A stretch of DNA of 64,000 nucleotides. Source: CAXBBB01 sp963841855 (GTDB lineage: Bacteria > Bacteroidota > Rhodothermia > Rhodothermales > BA12). Both the position numbers and the translations under genes were made by a program. Of the stretch, positions 8,901 to 19,413 are shown one piece after another. The notes beneath the pieces are model-generated. The model did no database searches. It was not told the DNA's origin and saw only the letters and a list, made by a program, of their open reading frames with translations. Numbering within the stretch: position 1 is the stretch's first letter; each line of letters starts with the position of its first letter. The stretch is from contig CAWJEJ010000005.1 in assembly GCA_963841855.1 (NCBI GenBank), positions 372,001 to 436,000 on the forward strand, read 5' to 3'.

Positions 8901-10202
8901 CTAGCGGGATGCGTCCGCGCCCCACCAGCCCAGCCGTTCGCCGATCCATCGAACCCCTTCGGCAGCGAAGAGCAGGACGACCGGCAGTACTTCAATGCGG
9001 TACCGGGGCAGCACGAAGAAGGCGACGAAGATCGCCGTTTGGCCCAGCAGGTAGAGGTAGAGAAACGCGTGACGCGCGGCGTGAGCGCGGACGGATCGCC
9101 ACAAGCCGAGCAAAAAGAGCGGGAGGGTGAGCAGCCACGGCAGCCAGAATGCTGGAGAACGCGCGCCGGGATACTCGATGTCGGCCGAGTCGAAATGGAC
9201 CCAGAAGAGCCAAAGCTTTTTGGGCGCCATCGTCAAGAGGCGCATCGGGTCGTCGGCGATGGTCTGCCTGGCGCGCGCGGCATAAACGCTGTCGATCGCG
9301 AGTTCGAGCCGGTCGGTTCGCGGGAGCGCTTGAATCTCTGCTGTGATGTCGGCAGGAAAAGAGATCGATGGGTCGGAATAGGCGAAATGGGTGCCGGTCG
9401 CGTGCGGTCCGTAGGCTTGCCAGAGGTTGTGCCCTCCGCTCGTGGTGAGCGGAGTAGCCACGCTCAAAACGGCGGCGTTGCGCATCGTCCACGGGGCGAG
9501 CACCAGAAAGGCGACGGCGCAGAAGCCAAGCGCGGGCCGCCAGCGCAGGCGCGGCGTCTGGGGCGTCCAGAACAGGACGAGTGCGGCGAACGGGACGAAC
9601 GCGATGAACTGCGCGCGGAGCAGGACGGTCGCTCCAAACGCGAGGCCCGCCAGCAGCGCATCGACGACCATCCCGCTGTCGCGCGCGCGGAACAGCAGCC
9701 AGAGCGAGACCATCAGGCCGAGCAGGTAGCCGTTGATCGAACTGATCTGCGCCGGGACGAACGCCAGAATCGGATAGACAGCGAACGCCAGCGCGGCCAG
9801 CAGGGCAGTCCGCCGCGAGAAGAGCCGCGCGCCGATCAGGTAGAGCAGCCCGCACTCCAACACGCCCCACCCGACCTGCACCAGCTCGATCAGCCGGACG
9901 CCCGACGGCTCGGTCCCGACGAGCCACGCCATCGCCCACAGCAGCCACGCATAGCCGGGCGGCATGTAGGCCGACGGAAACGCCCGCCCGCCCTCGACGA
10001 CGCCGGCTTCGACGAGTACGCCAGCGGGCGTTTCGGTCCAATAGCTGTAGCCCGCTCCGGCGAGCAGATTGTCGACCAACGTTCCGAACTCGTATTCGAT
10101 GTGCGTATCACCCATCGCGAAGACGAGCGCTAGGCGGGCCACGAACGCCAGCACTAGGACGCCAGCGAGCGCGTGAGAGTAGGAGAGTCGGTCCACACGC
10201 AT
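8901..10202 (-). CDS. GT-C family membrane glycosyltransferase (PMT/ArnT-like, GT39/GT83 type)
   Basis: A 433-residue polytopic protein. It starts with a membrane helix (LAGVLVLAFVARLALVFAM), followed by the first extracytoplasmic loop with an acidic pair region (DTHIEYEFGTLVDNLL) and the segment YMPPGYAWLLWA. About ten helices follow. This is the layout of lipid-phosphosugar-dependent GT-C transferases that act on the periplasmic face. Acceptor and donor are unknown. Its ATG overlaps the stop of the upstream gamma-glutamyltransferase gene as ATGA, so the pair is probably translationally coupled. Confidence 0.78.
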   Translation of the reverse strand: MRVDRLSYSHALAGVLVLAFVARLALVFAMGDTHIEYEFGTLVDNLLAGAGYSYWTETPAGVLVEAGVVEGGRAFPSAYMPPGYAWLLWAMAWLVGTEPSGVRLIELVQVGWGVLECGLLYLIGARLFSRRTALLAALAFAVYPILAFVPAQISSINGYLLGLMVSLWLLFRARDSGMVVDALLAGLAFGATVLLRAQFIAFVPFAALVLFWTPQTPRLRWRPALGFCAVAFLVLAPWTMRNAAVLSVATPLTTSGGHNLWQAYGPHATGTHFAYSDPSISFPADITAEIQALPRTDRLELAIDSVYAARARQTIADDPMRLLTMAPKKLWLFWVHFDSADIEYPGARSPAFWLPWLLTLPLFLLGLWRSVRAHAARHAFLYLYLLGQTAIFVAFFVLPRYRIEVLPVVLLFAAEGVRWIGERLGWWGADASR

Positions 10203-11950
10203 CAGTATCCGCTGGCGCTGCCTTCGCCCCTGTGGTCCGGCGCGCCGAGCAGCACGCGCAGGGCCGAACGCGTCTGAAGTTCGTCTAGGCCCGACGGATC
10301 GACCTGGAAGCGCGTTTCGCTCCGGACGAGGATGCTGGCCGCGTTGCCCCACGTGCCTCTGCGCCCCACGACGTCCCACCCGCGCAGTTCGAGGTTGTCG
10401 ACGGCATCGGGGCCTAGGGCAAAGGGTTCGTAGCGCAACTCGTCGGGAAACCACTGGTGGTGGATGCGCCCCGCGTCGACGGCGCGCTGCATGTCCATTT
10501 GGTGGTCGATCACGTTGAGAATGACCTGGAAAACGGTCGTGATGATCGTGGCGCCGCCGGGCGTGCCCGTGACGAGCAGCAACTCGCCGTCGGGATCTTC
10601 GACGATCGTCGGCGTCATCGACGAGAGCATGCGCTTGCCGGGTTCGATGCTGTTGGCCTCGGCGCCTAGCAGGCCGAACATGTTGGCGGCGCCGGGCTTG
10701 GCCGAGAAGTCGTCCATCTCGTTGTTGAGAAAGAAACCTGCGCCGTCAACGACGACGAGCGAGCCATATCCGCCGTTGAGCGTCGTCGTCACACTGACGG
10801 CTTGGCCCTCGCCGTCGACCACGCTATAATGCGTCGTCTGGTCGGATTCGCGGGGAGCGCCGTGCGTGACGTCTCCGCTGCCGGACGCGCGGTAGGGATT
10901 GAAGTCGGTCATTCGGGCGCGCGTGTAGTCGGCTTCGACCAAAGCCGCGATGGGAACGTCGGCATAGTCGGGATCGCCCAGAAACTCGGCCCTATCGGCG
11001 TAGACGCGCCGCATCGACTCGGCCATCAGGTGCGTCAGCGCGCTCGATCCATAGCCCAGCTCGCGGACCGGATAGGGCTCGACGGAGTGGAGAAGCTGCA
11101 TGACGGCGATGCCTCCACTCGACGGAGGCGGCATCGTCAGGATGCGGTGGCCTCGGTAGAAGCCCGTAATCGGCTCGCGCTCGACGGCGAAGTAGTCGGC
11201 CAAGTCTGCTTCGGTGATCAGGCCGTCGCCGCGTTCCATTTCGGCTGCGATCAGGCGGGCAGTCTCACCGCGGTAGAAGCCGTCCGCACCCTGGTCGGCG
11301 ATGCGCTGGAGCACGTCGGCCAGATCGGGCTGGCGAAACACGTGGTCGGGCAGCCAGCGCTGCGACGTGTCGGCGGGCAGGAAGTATTTGGTAGTCGATG
11401 GGAAGCGCTTGAACGCGTCGCGGTAGGCGTTGAAGCGGTCGGCGTGGCGCTGCGTCAGGACGAAGCCATCGCGTGCCAGGCGAATTGCGGGCGCTAGGAC
11501 GGCGGCGCGCGAGAGGCGTCCGTGATCGTCGTGGGCTTTGAGCATTCCGGCAACCGCGCCCGGCACGCCCGACGCCAGGTAGCCGCGCTGCGAGCGGTTG
11601 GGGACGAACGCGCCGGTCGAGTCCAAGAACATGTCGCGCGTGGCGCCGGCCGGAGCACGCTCGCGGTAGTCGTAGGTCGTCGCCGATCCGTCGGGCTCGC
11701 GGATCACCATGAACCCACCGCCGCCGACGTTGCCCGCGACGGGATAGGTGACGGCAAGGGCAAAACCCGTCGCCACGGCCGCGTCGACCGCGTTGCCGCC
11801 TGCCATCAGGATCTCGCGCCCGGCGTCGGACGCATCGGCGTGGGCTGAGACGACCATTCCACCGAGGCCGCGCGCGGGATCGGGGACGGCTGTCTGCGCG
11901 CAGGCGATGGACGGTGCGAAGAGGAAAGCGGCGAGGAGCAGCAGGCGCAT
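10202..11950 (-). CDS. ggt: Gamma-glutamyltransferase (glutathione hydrolase)
   Basis: Periplasmic or extracellular enzyme that cleaves gamma-glutamyl bonds of glutathione and transfers the glutamyl group. The 582-residue precursor has a signal peptide (LLLLAAFLFAPSIACA). The start at 11950 is chosen because it places this peptide at the N-terminus; longer upstream starts are non-conserved. The autoprocessing nucleophile is Thr373 in QTTHYSVVDGEGQAVS, so cleavage there would give a large subunit of ~350 residues and a small one of ~210. The small-subunit motif SSMTPTIV is present. A -7-like TACCTTC lies ~75 bp upstream. Coupled to the membrane glycosyltransferase downstream. Confidence 0.95.
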   Translation of the reverse strand: MRLLLLAAFLFAPSIACAQTAVPDPARGLGGMVVSAHADASDAGREILMAGGNAVDAAVATGFALAVTYPVAGNVGGGGFMVIREPDGSATTYDYRERAPAGATRDMFLDSTGAFVPNRSQRGYLASGVPGAVAGMLKAHDDHGRLSRAAVLAPAIRLARDGFVLTQRHADRFNAYRDAFKRFPSTTKYFLPADTSQRWLPDHVFRQPDLADVLQRIADQGADGFYRGETARLIAAEMERGDGLITEADLADYFAVEREPITGFYRGHRILTMPPPSSGGIAVMQLLHSVEPYPVRELGYGSSALTHLMAESMRRVYADRAEFLGDPDYADVPIAALVEADYTRARMTDFNPYRASGSGDVTHGAPRESDQTTHYSVVDGEGQAVSVTTTLNGGYGSLVVVDGAGFFLNNEMDDFSAKPGAANMFGLLGAEANSIEPGKRMLSSMTPTIVEDPDGELLLVTGTPGGATIITTVFQVILNVIDHQMDMQRAVDAGRIHHQWFPDELRYEPFALGPDAVDNLELRGWDVVGRRGTWGNAASILVRSETRFQVDPSGLDELQTRSALRVLLGAPDHRGEGSASGY

Positions 11951-12116
11951 CAGTCGGAGCGGGAGAGCGAAGAGAGAAGTGTCGCGCGTCGTGCTCGGCG
12001 GCCCGGCGCGGCGTAAGAGAAGGTAGCGACGCAGCGAAATGTGCAACCTCACTTGATACATGAACTCCGCTTTCGTATTCTTCACAGGTCCCCCACATCA
12101 CGATTCACCACGCACC

Positions 12117-12221
12117 ATGATCTCTCGGTCCTCCTCTCCTGCCACGCGCGCCATCGTCACGCTCTCCGCCGTCGCCGGTGGACTGGCCGTCGTCATCTCT
12201 ATCGTGTTCGGCGTCGCCTAA
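12117..12221 (+). CDS. 34-residue predicted membrane mini-protein
   Basis: A short frame starting with ATG at 12117: MISRSSSPATRA followed by a single hydrophobic helix (IVTLSAVAGGLAVVISIVFG) and a two-residue tail. Third codon positions are G/C-rich, like neighbouring genes. A strong hairpin with a T-run follows 25 bp after the stop. It lies between the divergent ggt gene and the SSS symporter. No family recognised; it could be a symporter-associated small membrane protein or chance. Confidence 0.5.
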   Translation: MISRSSSPATRAIVTLSAVAGGLAVVISIVFGVA

Positions 12222-12237
12222 CGCGCTGATCGTCTCC

Positions 12238-12245
12238 TACCTTCG
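12238..12245 (+). promoter_or_regulatory. -7-like box (TACCTTCG) upstream of SSS symporter
   Basis: TACCTTCG matches the TAnnTTTG-like element seen before other genes here. A transcript starting a few bases later would begin inside the left arm of the hairpin at 12247-12273. The hairpin may therefore serve the upstream mini-gene rather than attenuate the symporter. Confidence 0.35.
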
Positions 12246-12246
12246 A

Positions 12247-12278
12247 CGCAGTCCCGCATTCCGCCGGACTGCGTTTTT
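12247..12278 (+). terminator. Intrinsic terminator
   Basis: Perfect stem CGCAGTCC / GGACTGCG (12247-12254 with 12266-12273), loop of 11 bases, then TTTTT and a T/C-rich tail. It lies between the 34-residue mini-gene and the symporter ATG at 12291. Confidence 0.75.
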
Positions 12279-12290
12279 CCTTTTCTCCGC

Positions 12291-14164
<1,874 letters not shown>

Positions 14165-14168
<4 letters not shown>

Positions 14169-14626
14169 CTCGCCTGATTCTACTCCTGCTGCTCGCCGCC
14201 CCCGCATCGGCGCAGACGATGGGATCGCAGACGGCCGACACATCTGCGGTGACCGCGCCGATCCGCGCCCTGTTCGACGGCATGCGCCAAGCCGACTCGA
14301 CGCTCATGCGCAGCGCTTTCCACCCCGACGCTACGATCCGCACGACGCAGGCTAGCCGCGGCTCGGCGCCCAGCGTCACCGAGACGCCCGTCGACGCGTT
14401 CGTGGCGAGCATCGCAGGCGCAGGCGTCTATCTCGACGAGCGGCTGACGAGCACGACGCTGCACGTCGACGGTCCGCTGGCGACGGCGTGGACGGGCTAC
14501 CGCTTCTACGTCGATGGCCAGTTTTCGCACTGCGGTGTCAACGCCTTCACGCTCGTCCACACGGACGACACGTGGCGCATCCTGCACGTCGTCGACACGA
14601 GACGGCTCCAAAACTGCGCGGAGTGA
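14165..14626 (+). CDS. Exported NTF2-like (SnoaL/DUF4440 superfamily) protein
   Basis: 153 residues. A signal peptide (LILLLLLAAPASA) precedes an NTF2-like cone fold: a helix with IRALFDGMRQADSTLMRSAF, the strand turn HPDATIRT, and the final strands FTLVHTDDTWRILHVVDTRR. Such proteins are small-ligand-binding or enzyme-like modules; no specific role can be read. It overlaps the symporter stop (ATGA) and the following csaA start (GTGA), so the three are one coupled unit. Confidence 0.78.
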
Positions 14627-14958
14627 GCGAGCCAATTGCGTTCGAGACGTTTGGGTCGGTCGAGATGCGCGTCGGCACGATCACGGCCGCTCGGCCCAAT
14701 GAAAGGGCGCGCGTACCAGCGTACGTGCTCGATATCGACTTTGGGCGACTGGGCATGCGCACGTCGTCGGCGCAACTGACGCAGCACTATGCAGCCGAAG
14801 AGTTGGTCGGGATGCAGATCGTCGCTGTCGTCAATCTGGCACCTCGGCGCGTCGCGGGCGTGAAGTCCGAGGTGCTCGTGCTCGGCTCGACCGGCGCCGA
14901 GGGCACCATTCTGCTGAGGCCGACGCAACCCGCGAGCAATGGCGCGCGGATCGGGTAG
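14623..14958 (+). CDS. csaA: tRNA-binding / export-related chaperone CsaA
   Basis: A 111-residue single OB-fold protein of the tRNA_bind family (PF01588), homologous to the C-terminal domain of methionyl-tRNA synthetase. Visible motifs are VEMRVGTITAARPN at the N-terminus, LDIDFGRLGMRTSSAQL, and the strand VVAVVNLAPRRVAGVKSEVL, which match CsaA (usually 105-115 aa). The GTG at 14623 overlaps the preceding TGA. The chaperone function is known from B. subtilis; here it is inferred. Confidence 0.9.
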   Translation: MSEPIAFETFGSVEMRVGTITAARPNERARVPAYVLDIDFGRLGMRTSSAQLTQHYAAEELVGMQIVAVVNLAPRRVAGVKSEVLVLGSTGAEGTILLRPTQPASNGARIG

Positions 14959-14998
14959 ACTGCGCCTGACATCGCTGCCACCGATGACTTTTCCAACT

Positions 14999-15080
14999 GT
15001 CATCGCGAGGAGCGTAGCGACGTGGCGATCTCCTTATCAGCGGCTGGCGTTGGCGATCGCCACGCTGCGCTCGCGACGAC
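14999..15080. repeat. Dispersed palindromic repeat, family A
   Basis: GTCATCGCGAGGAGCGTAGC and the adjoining GACGTGGCGATCTCC form the left arm. GGCGATCGCCACGCTGCGCTCGCGAC forms the right arm as an inverted, imperfect copy when read from the other strand. It fills the gap between the convergent csaA and kinase genes, so it could also work as a bidirectional hairpin after them. Confidence 0.85.
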
Positions 15081-15106
15081 AAGTGGCGGAGAGGGGCGTC
15101 AGCCGC

Positions 15107-16885
15107 TCAGTTCTGCCACCAGGGCGCGTCGTCGGGCGTGACGGTGGGCGGTGCCGAGCGGGGCGCGTTGGGCGCCGGGGCGGGTGCGGCGACGCTGGGC
15201 AGCGGCTGGGCAGTGAGCAGGCGCTTCCAGTAGGCGACGAAGCCCAGCGGCTGGTGCTCGGACGTGCGGACGCCGAGGGCGCTGCGCTCCTGATCGAGCG
15301 TGGCGCGGCGCTCCCCGATTCGGCCGAGTTGAGCGTCCAGATCGTCGATGCGGTGCGCGCGTTCTCTGGCCAACCGGCGCTCCTCGCCCTCGGTCAGAGC
15401 ATTGGGAATCGCGTCTTGGTACGTCTGGATCAGGCCGTTGCGCCACATGCCGACCTGCGCGCGCGTCTGGTCGCTCAACTCCATCGCCTGCCGAACGTGG
15501 TCGGGCGTCGCGTGCCACGCGCTGCGAATGCCCGCCAGCTTCATCCGCACGATGGCCTTGTGCGGCACGCCTGCCGACGCTGCCTCCCCGATCAGGTGAT
15601 GCTTTAAGCGGTCGCGCAGGGCATCGTCCTGGACGTGTCGCAGGCGCTCGGCGCGCAGATCGTCGATGTTGGTGACCAGGCGCTCGCGATCCGTTTCGAT
15701 GCGCCGCTGCTCTGCCTCGACTTCGACAATCAACCGGTCGAGCGATGCGCCCTCCCTAGCCAGCCGCCGCGTTCGCCGTGTGTGGGGGTGCTGATAGTAG
15801 AGCCGCAGCGCACCCGAGACCGCTCCAATAGTGAGCACCACCAAGGACACTCCGCCTAGCACGTCGAAGCGTCCGTCCCCACTAGCAGCAAACGCGATCA
15901 GCATGCTCCAGAAGCCGAGCACCACAACCAGTGCCAGCCACGCGACAACCGCTCCGGTCCGGCGTGGCATCTCAGCCGACGTGCGCTCGAGCCGTCGCGG
16001 TTTGTCGACGGCTTCGCCCAGCATGGGCACGCGCTCGGACGGCAGCAGCGACGCGCGGCGGACGATTTCAGCCAAGTCGGACGTGCGCTCATCGGCGGAC
16101 AGATCAGCGAGCAGGAGCGAAGTGTCTGGGTCGAAGAAGTCGGCGGCCGAGAAGATCAGATTCTCGCCGGTGTGGTAGGCGTCCCACAGGTTGGGGCGCG
16201 CGGCCAGGGCGCGGAGCGATGCGTCGAGGATGCGAAACGTGAAGCGGTCGAGGTGAGGCCCGAAGTCGCGTGCGCTGCGATCCGGGTGGGCGTAGTTGCG
16301 ATGTCCGGCTTCGAGGCTGCTCAGTTTGCGCAGCGCAGGTACGTAGACGGCGTCTAGATCGACGAGCCGAATGCGAGGAACCCGAGCGTCGCCGTCGACG
16401 AGGATATTCCCATGCTGCAAGTCGCCGTGCGCAATGCCTGCGGCCTCCAAATCGCGCTGTGTGGCGGCGAGTGCAGATGCTAAGGCGATCAGTGCGTCCG
16501 GTTGGTCTAGATGATGCTGGACGTGCGAGACCAGTGGGTGACCGTCCTGCCACGGCATCCGCAGGACCGGCCACGCCTGCCCGTCGGCTCGGATGCCGCC
16601 CGGAAGAAAGTTGAACGGTGCGACGGCGTCGACCGGATACTCGGCCAGCCGCGAAGCGAGCGCCGAAAAGCGGCGGTGCAGGTCGGGCGACGGGTTGAAG
16701 AAGCACTTGGCCGCCCAGGCCTCGCCCATCGGATCGGTCATGCGAAACACGATCGCGAACGCGCCCGAGATGCCGCGCGGAAGGCCGAGCGTCGTCAGGT
16801 CGGGCATGCAGCCTGCGAGCACCCCGTCGGTGAACGCGGTATCGGGAAACTGGACGGCTTCGGCAAACGCCTGGGCAGAGGGCAT
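15107..16885 (-). CDS. YegI-type protein kinase with membrane segment and C-terminal helical region
   Basis: 592 residues. The N-terminal Ser/Thr kinase-like domain has Lys60 (AWAAKCF), the catalytic loop HGDLQHGNILVD (Asp155, Asn160) and VDLDAVYVPAL in place of DFG (Asp176). The HGDLQHGN...VPAL pattern is typical of the YegI/TerY-P kinases. Two hydrophobic segments around residues 308-360 follow, then a coiled coil (~375-430) and a helix-hairpin-like segment (GVPHKAIVRMKLAGI) as in YegI. The C-terminal tail is Pro/Ala-rich. It starts four bases after the PP2C phosphatase gene and is the last gene of the vWA-PP2C-kinase triad, which probably forms a phosphorylation switch. Targets unknown. 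Confidence 0.85.
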   Translation of the reverse strand: MPSAQAFAEAVQFPDTAFTDGVLAGCMPDLTTLGLPRGISGAFAIVFRMTDPMGEAWAAKCFFNPSPDLHRRFSALASRLAEYPVDAVAPFNFLPGGIRADGQAWPVLRMPWQDGHPLVSHVQHHLDQPDALIALASALAATQRDLEAAGIAHGDLQHGNILVDGDARVPRIRLVDLDAVYVPALRKLSSLEAGHRNYAHPDRSARDFGPHLDRFTFRILDASLRALAARPNLWDAYHTGENLIFSAADFFDPDTSLLLADLSADERTSDLAEIVRRASLLPSERVPMLGEAVDKPRRLERTSAEMPRRTGAVVAWLALVVVLGFWSMLIAFAASGDGRFDVLGGVSLVVLTIGAVSGALRLYYQHPHTRRTRRLAREGASLDRLIVEVEAEQRRIETDRERLVTNIDDLRAERLRHVQDDALRDRLKHHLIGEAASAGVPHKAIVRMKLAGIRSAWHATPDHVRQAMELSDQTRAQVGMWRNGLIQTYQDAIPNALTEGEERRLARERAHRIDDLDAQLGRIGERRATLDQERSALGVRTSEHQPLGFVAYWKRLLTAQPLPSVAAPAPAPNAPRSAPPTVTPDDAPWWQN

Positions 16886-16889
16886 GGCG

Positions 16890-17555
16890 TCAGGGCGTAA
16901 TCAGGAGAGCCGTCGTGTCGTCGTTGCGCATACCATTTGCGCGAGCGGCATCGGTCCAGCGGGCGAAGTTGTCGGCGTCGTTGATCGCGCTGAGCAGGCC
17001 GCCCAAGTCCGCCGAGTCGCCGAGCAGATGGGCCGCCAGGGCATCAGTCGCCAGCAGCAATCGCTGTCTTTTGTCGAGCAGGCCGGACTGCTCGTGCAGC
17101 GGAGCCGATGCGCGCGTCGACATGAACAGATCGGGCGATGAACCAAACGCGTCGGCGTCCGCGAACGGCCACGCCGACACGATCGCGTCGCTCGAATCGA
17201 CGATGAACAGCGCGCAGTCGCCCGTCGCCCACGCGTGCCACGTCCGCCCTTCGACCGCTACGCCCAGCGCCGCGGCGTGCGCCCCCTCGGCGACTTTGGC
17301 TTCGACGTACCACGGAACGTTCACGGAGTGAAACGCAGCTTCGTTCTCCCACGCCCGCCACGCCGCATCGAAGTTGCCGTCGACGCAGAATGACCGGGCG
17401 AGCAGATCGGCCCAAGCGCCCGAAAACGCCGACTCGGTCGCGCCATCCGACACGCAAGCGCGCAGAACACCCGACACGTCAGCCCAATGCGCCGCGTCCT
17501 CGTTCTCGGCGGACATGCTCCCCCGCTTGGCGACGCTCTGACTCAGCACCCGCAT
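16890..17555 (-). CDS. PP2C-family protein phosphatase (TerY-P triad)
   Basis: 221 residues with the metal-binding PP2C pattern: ENEDAAHWADVSG near the N-terminus, VSDGATESAFSG with the central Asp-Gly, ATGDCALFIVD, and the C-terminal NDDTTALLI. The short, divergent form matches the PP2C_2 proteins that accompany vWA and YegI kinases. Its ATG at 17555 overlaps the vWA stop as ATGA, and its stop lies four bases before the kinase. It presumably reverses phosphorylation by the neighbouring kinase (inferred). Confidence 0.85.
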   Translation of the reverse strand: MRVLSQSVAKRGSMSAENEDAAHWADVSGVLRACVSDGATESAFSGAWADLLARSFCVDGNFDAAWRAWENEAAFHSVNVPWYVEAKVAEGAHAAALGVAVEGRTWHAWATGDCALFIVDSSDAIVSAWPFADADAFGSSPDLFMSTRASAPLHEQSGLLDKRQRLLLATDALAAHLLGDSADLGGLLSAINDADNFARWTDAARANGMRNDDTTALLITP

Positions 17556-18421
17556 CAGCGCAGATTGCTGGGCCGCGTGCCGATTTCGAGTAGCTTCACC
17601 AGCGCGCCTGGATCGGCGTTGTAGACGAAGCCGCGCGTGTCGAGCGTGACGCGGAAGCCTTCGCTTTCGGCAGCCGCACGCATCGAGAACGGCAGCGCGC
17701 TCGACATCTGAAACAGCGTCTGCGCGTAGGGATCGTCGGTCGGGAGTTCTTCGGCCGTGTCGGGAAAGGTAACGGGCGCCTGGTTGGTCTCGCTCAGGTG
17801 GACGTTGAACAGCAGCGCTTCGCCGTCGCGCGTGCCGTAGCTGCGCAGCGTCTGGGCGTAGCGCAGCGGCTCGCCATCGGTCGCCTCTCCGTCGGTCACG
17901 TTGATGACAGTCGGCGGAAAGGCGTCGGGATAGGCCTCGGTCCACGAGCGGACGGCCTGGGTCGCCAGGTCGAGTCCGGCGCACATCGGCGTTCCGTTTT
18001 CGGCTTTGGCGTCGAACCAGACCGGCACGCGCGCCTGCTGCTCGCGAAAACCGCCGTCGCCATCGGGGACGCGTTTGACGCGCGTATCCAGCCGCAGCGG
18101 ACGCTCGGCGAGGTGCGAGATCGGCACCAGTCCGCCCGGAGCGCCCTCACCCTCGGCCGGTTCGATTAGCCGCTGCACGCGCGGCCCGTAGCCGATCACG
18201 CCGACGTGGAAGTAGTCGCGGACGCCGTCTTCCTTGGCGCAGCGGAGCACCAGGTTTTGGAGCAACTTGTTGACCGTGTCGGCTAGGACGCGCGACTTGG
18301 AGGGAGCGGCGTCGCCCCGCTGCTCGGCGCCCCCGAAGCGGTCCTGCATCGACGCCGATTGGTCGAGCAGAAACAGGAAGGCGGTGGGCGAGACGCGGCT
18401 GATCTCGGCGGAATAGGCCAT
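17555..18421 (-). CDS. von Willebrand factor A domain protein (TerY-like)
   Basis: 288 residues, essentially one vWA domain. The MIDAS motif DQSASM is at residues 20-25 (Asp20, Ser22, Ser24). The second metal-site segment is GTPMCAGLDLA and the third is INVTDGEATDGEP. This is the TerY/YegL type of cytoplasmic vWA protein, which in the TerY-P triad is thought to present or scaffold substrates for the linked kinase and phosphatase. No signal peptide. First gene of the overlapping triad; its upstream neighbour is an esterase gene ending 86 bp away. Confidence 0.9.
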   Translation of the reverse strand: MAYSAEISRVSPTAFLFLLDQSASMQDRFGGAEQRGDAAPSKSRVLADTVNKLLQNLVLRCAKEDGVRDYFHVGVIGYGPRVQRLIEPAEGEGAPGGLVPISHLAERPLRLDTRVKRVPDGDGGFREQQARVPVWFDAKAENGTPMCAGLDLATQAVRSWTEAYPDAFPPTVINVTDGEATDGEPLRYAQTLRSYGTRDGEALLFNVHLSETNQAPVTFPDTAEELPTDDPYAQTLFQMSSALPFSMRAAAESEGFRVTLDTRGFVYNADPGALVKLLEIGTRPSNLR

Positions 18422-18506
18422 GCGGACGAGTCGGATGAGGAGCGTCGGCTAACGTGTCCGCCTGGCTTCGTGTTCACCACTGATCTACGTCGGCGTGCCG
18501 CCTCGC

Positions 18507-19235
18507 TCAGTCTTTATCCGTCCGGCGCTGGGCGAGCATCCACTCCCAGAAGACCGCATCGGCGTAGGTGCGCGTCCAGCTGTCGTGGTAGGCGTCGGCG
18601 TAGATCGTGAGCTGGGCCGCACCGCCGCACCCAAAGATCTGCTCGACCATCTCGACCGAGCGTTGGGCCGGGATGACCTGGTCGAGCGCACCGTGGAACG
18701 CCCAAAACTGCGTCCCGCTGACGACGGCCGGGCAGATCCGCCACGGTGTCCCTCCTCCGCAGATCGGGGCGACGGCGGCAAAGCGGTCGGGAAACGTCTC
18801 GGCCATATTCCACGCGCCGAACCCGCCCATACTCAGCCCAGTGACGTAGATGCGCGACGCGTCAATGCGGTGCGTCGCCTCAATGTGGTCGAGCAGCGCG
18901 CCCAGCGAGCGCACGTCCCACCACGAACCTTGGGGCTGCTGCGGCGCCACGAGCACGAACGGATACCGCGTCCCCTCGCGCACGTGGCGCAGCGGGCCGT
19001 GCATCGCGACCTTGCTCAACTCGCCGTCGCGCTCGCCCGAGCCGTGGAGAAACAGCACGAGCGGCCACGACCCGTCGTCGTCCTCGTACCCATCGGGCAG
19101 GCTGAGCAGAAACTCGTACGCCTGCGTCTCGATCGTAGCACCGCCGAACCGCATCGCCGAGATCGAATCGGGCGCCTGAGCAGACAGCGGAGCGGCCGCG
19201 AGCATGAGGAGGACGAGAAGTGAGCGGACGGACAT
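18507..19235 (-). CDS. Exported alpha/beta-hydrolase (PHB-depolymerase-like esterase)
   Basis: 242 residues with a signal peptide (SLLVLLMLAAAPLSA). The fold markers are VLFLHGSGERDG (oxyanion region), the nucleophile elbow VTGLSMGGFGAW, the acid residue region FHGALDQVIPAQRS, and the His region ADAYHDSW. This is the feruloyl-esterase/PHB-depolymerase-like group often annotated as a phospholipase or carboxylesterase. It sits within the triad block on the same strand but is probably functionally separate because it is exported. Confidence 0.85.
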   Translation of the reverse strand: MSVRSLLVLLMLAAAPLSAQAPDSISAMRFGGATIETQAYEFLLSLPDGYEDDDGSWPLVLFLHGSGERDGELSKVAMHGPLRHVREGTRYPFVLVAPQQPQGSWWDVRSLGALLDHIEATHRIDASRIYVTGLSMGGFGAWNMAETFPDRFAAVAPICGGGTPWRICPAVVSGTQFWAFHGALDQVIPAQRSVEMVEQIFGCGGAAQLTIYADAYHDSWTRTYADAVFWEWMLAQRRTDKD

Positions 19236-19260
19236 GAGTTCTAGGCAAGCGGCTGATTCA

Positions 19261-19366
19261 TCCTCCCCTCTCGGAGGGGAGGTGCCGCGTCAGCGGCGGA
19301 GGGGTCAAGTGGCGCGCTATCAACTGACGGACCACCCCGCCCTTTCTCCGAGAAAGCTTTGCAACC
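19261..19366. repeat. Dispersed repeat family C
   Basis: Starts TCCTCCCCTC, has the inner hairpin CCCTCTCGGAGGGG, then GGTGCCGCGTCAGCGGCGGA and GGGGTCAAGTGG, and ends GACCACCCCGCCC with CTCCGAGAAAG. The same modules occur in inverted orientation at 22664-22776. It fills the gap between the esterase and TerB-like genes. Confidence 0.85.
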
Positions 19367-19413
19367 GTCATGCCTGGCGCAAACACGGGATGAGCGCGAG
19401 CCCTCCGCCAATT

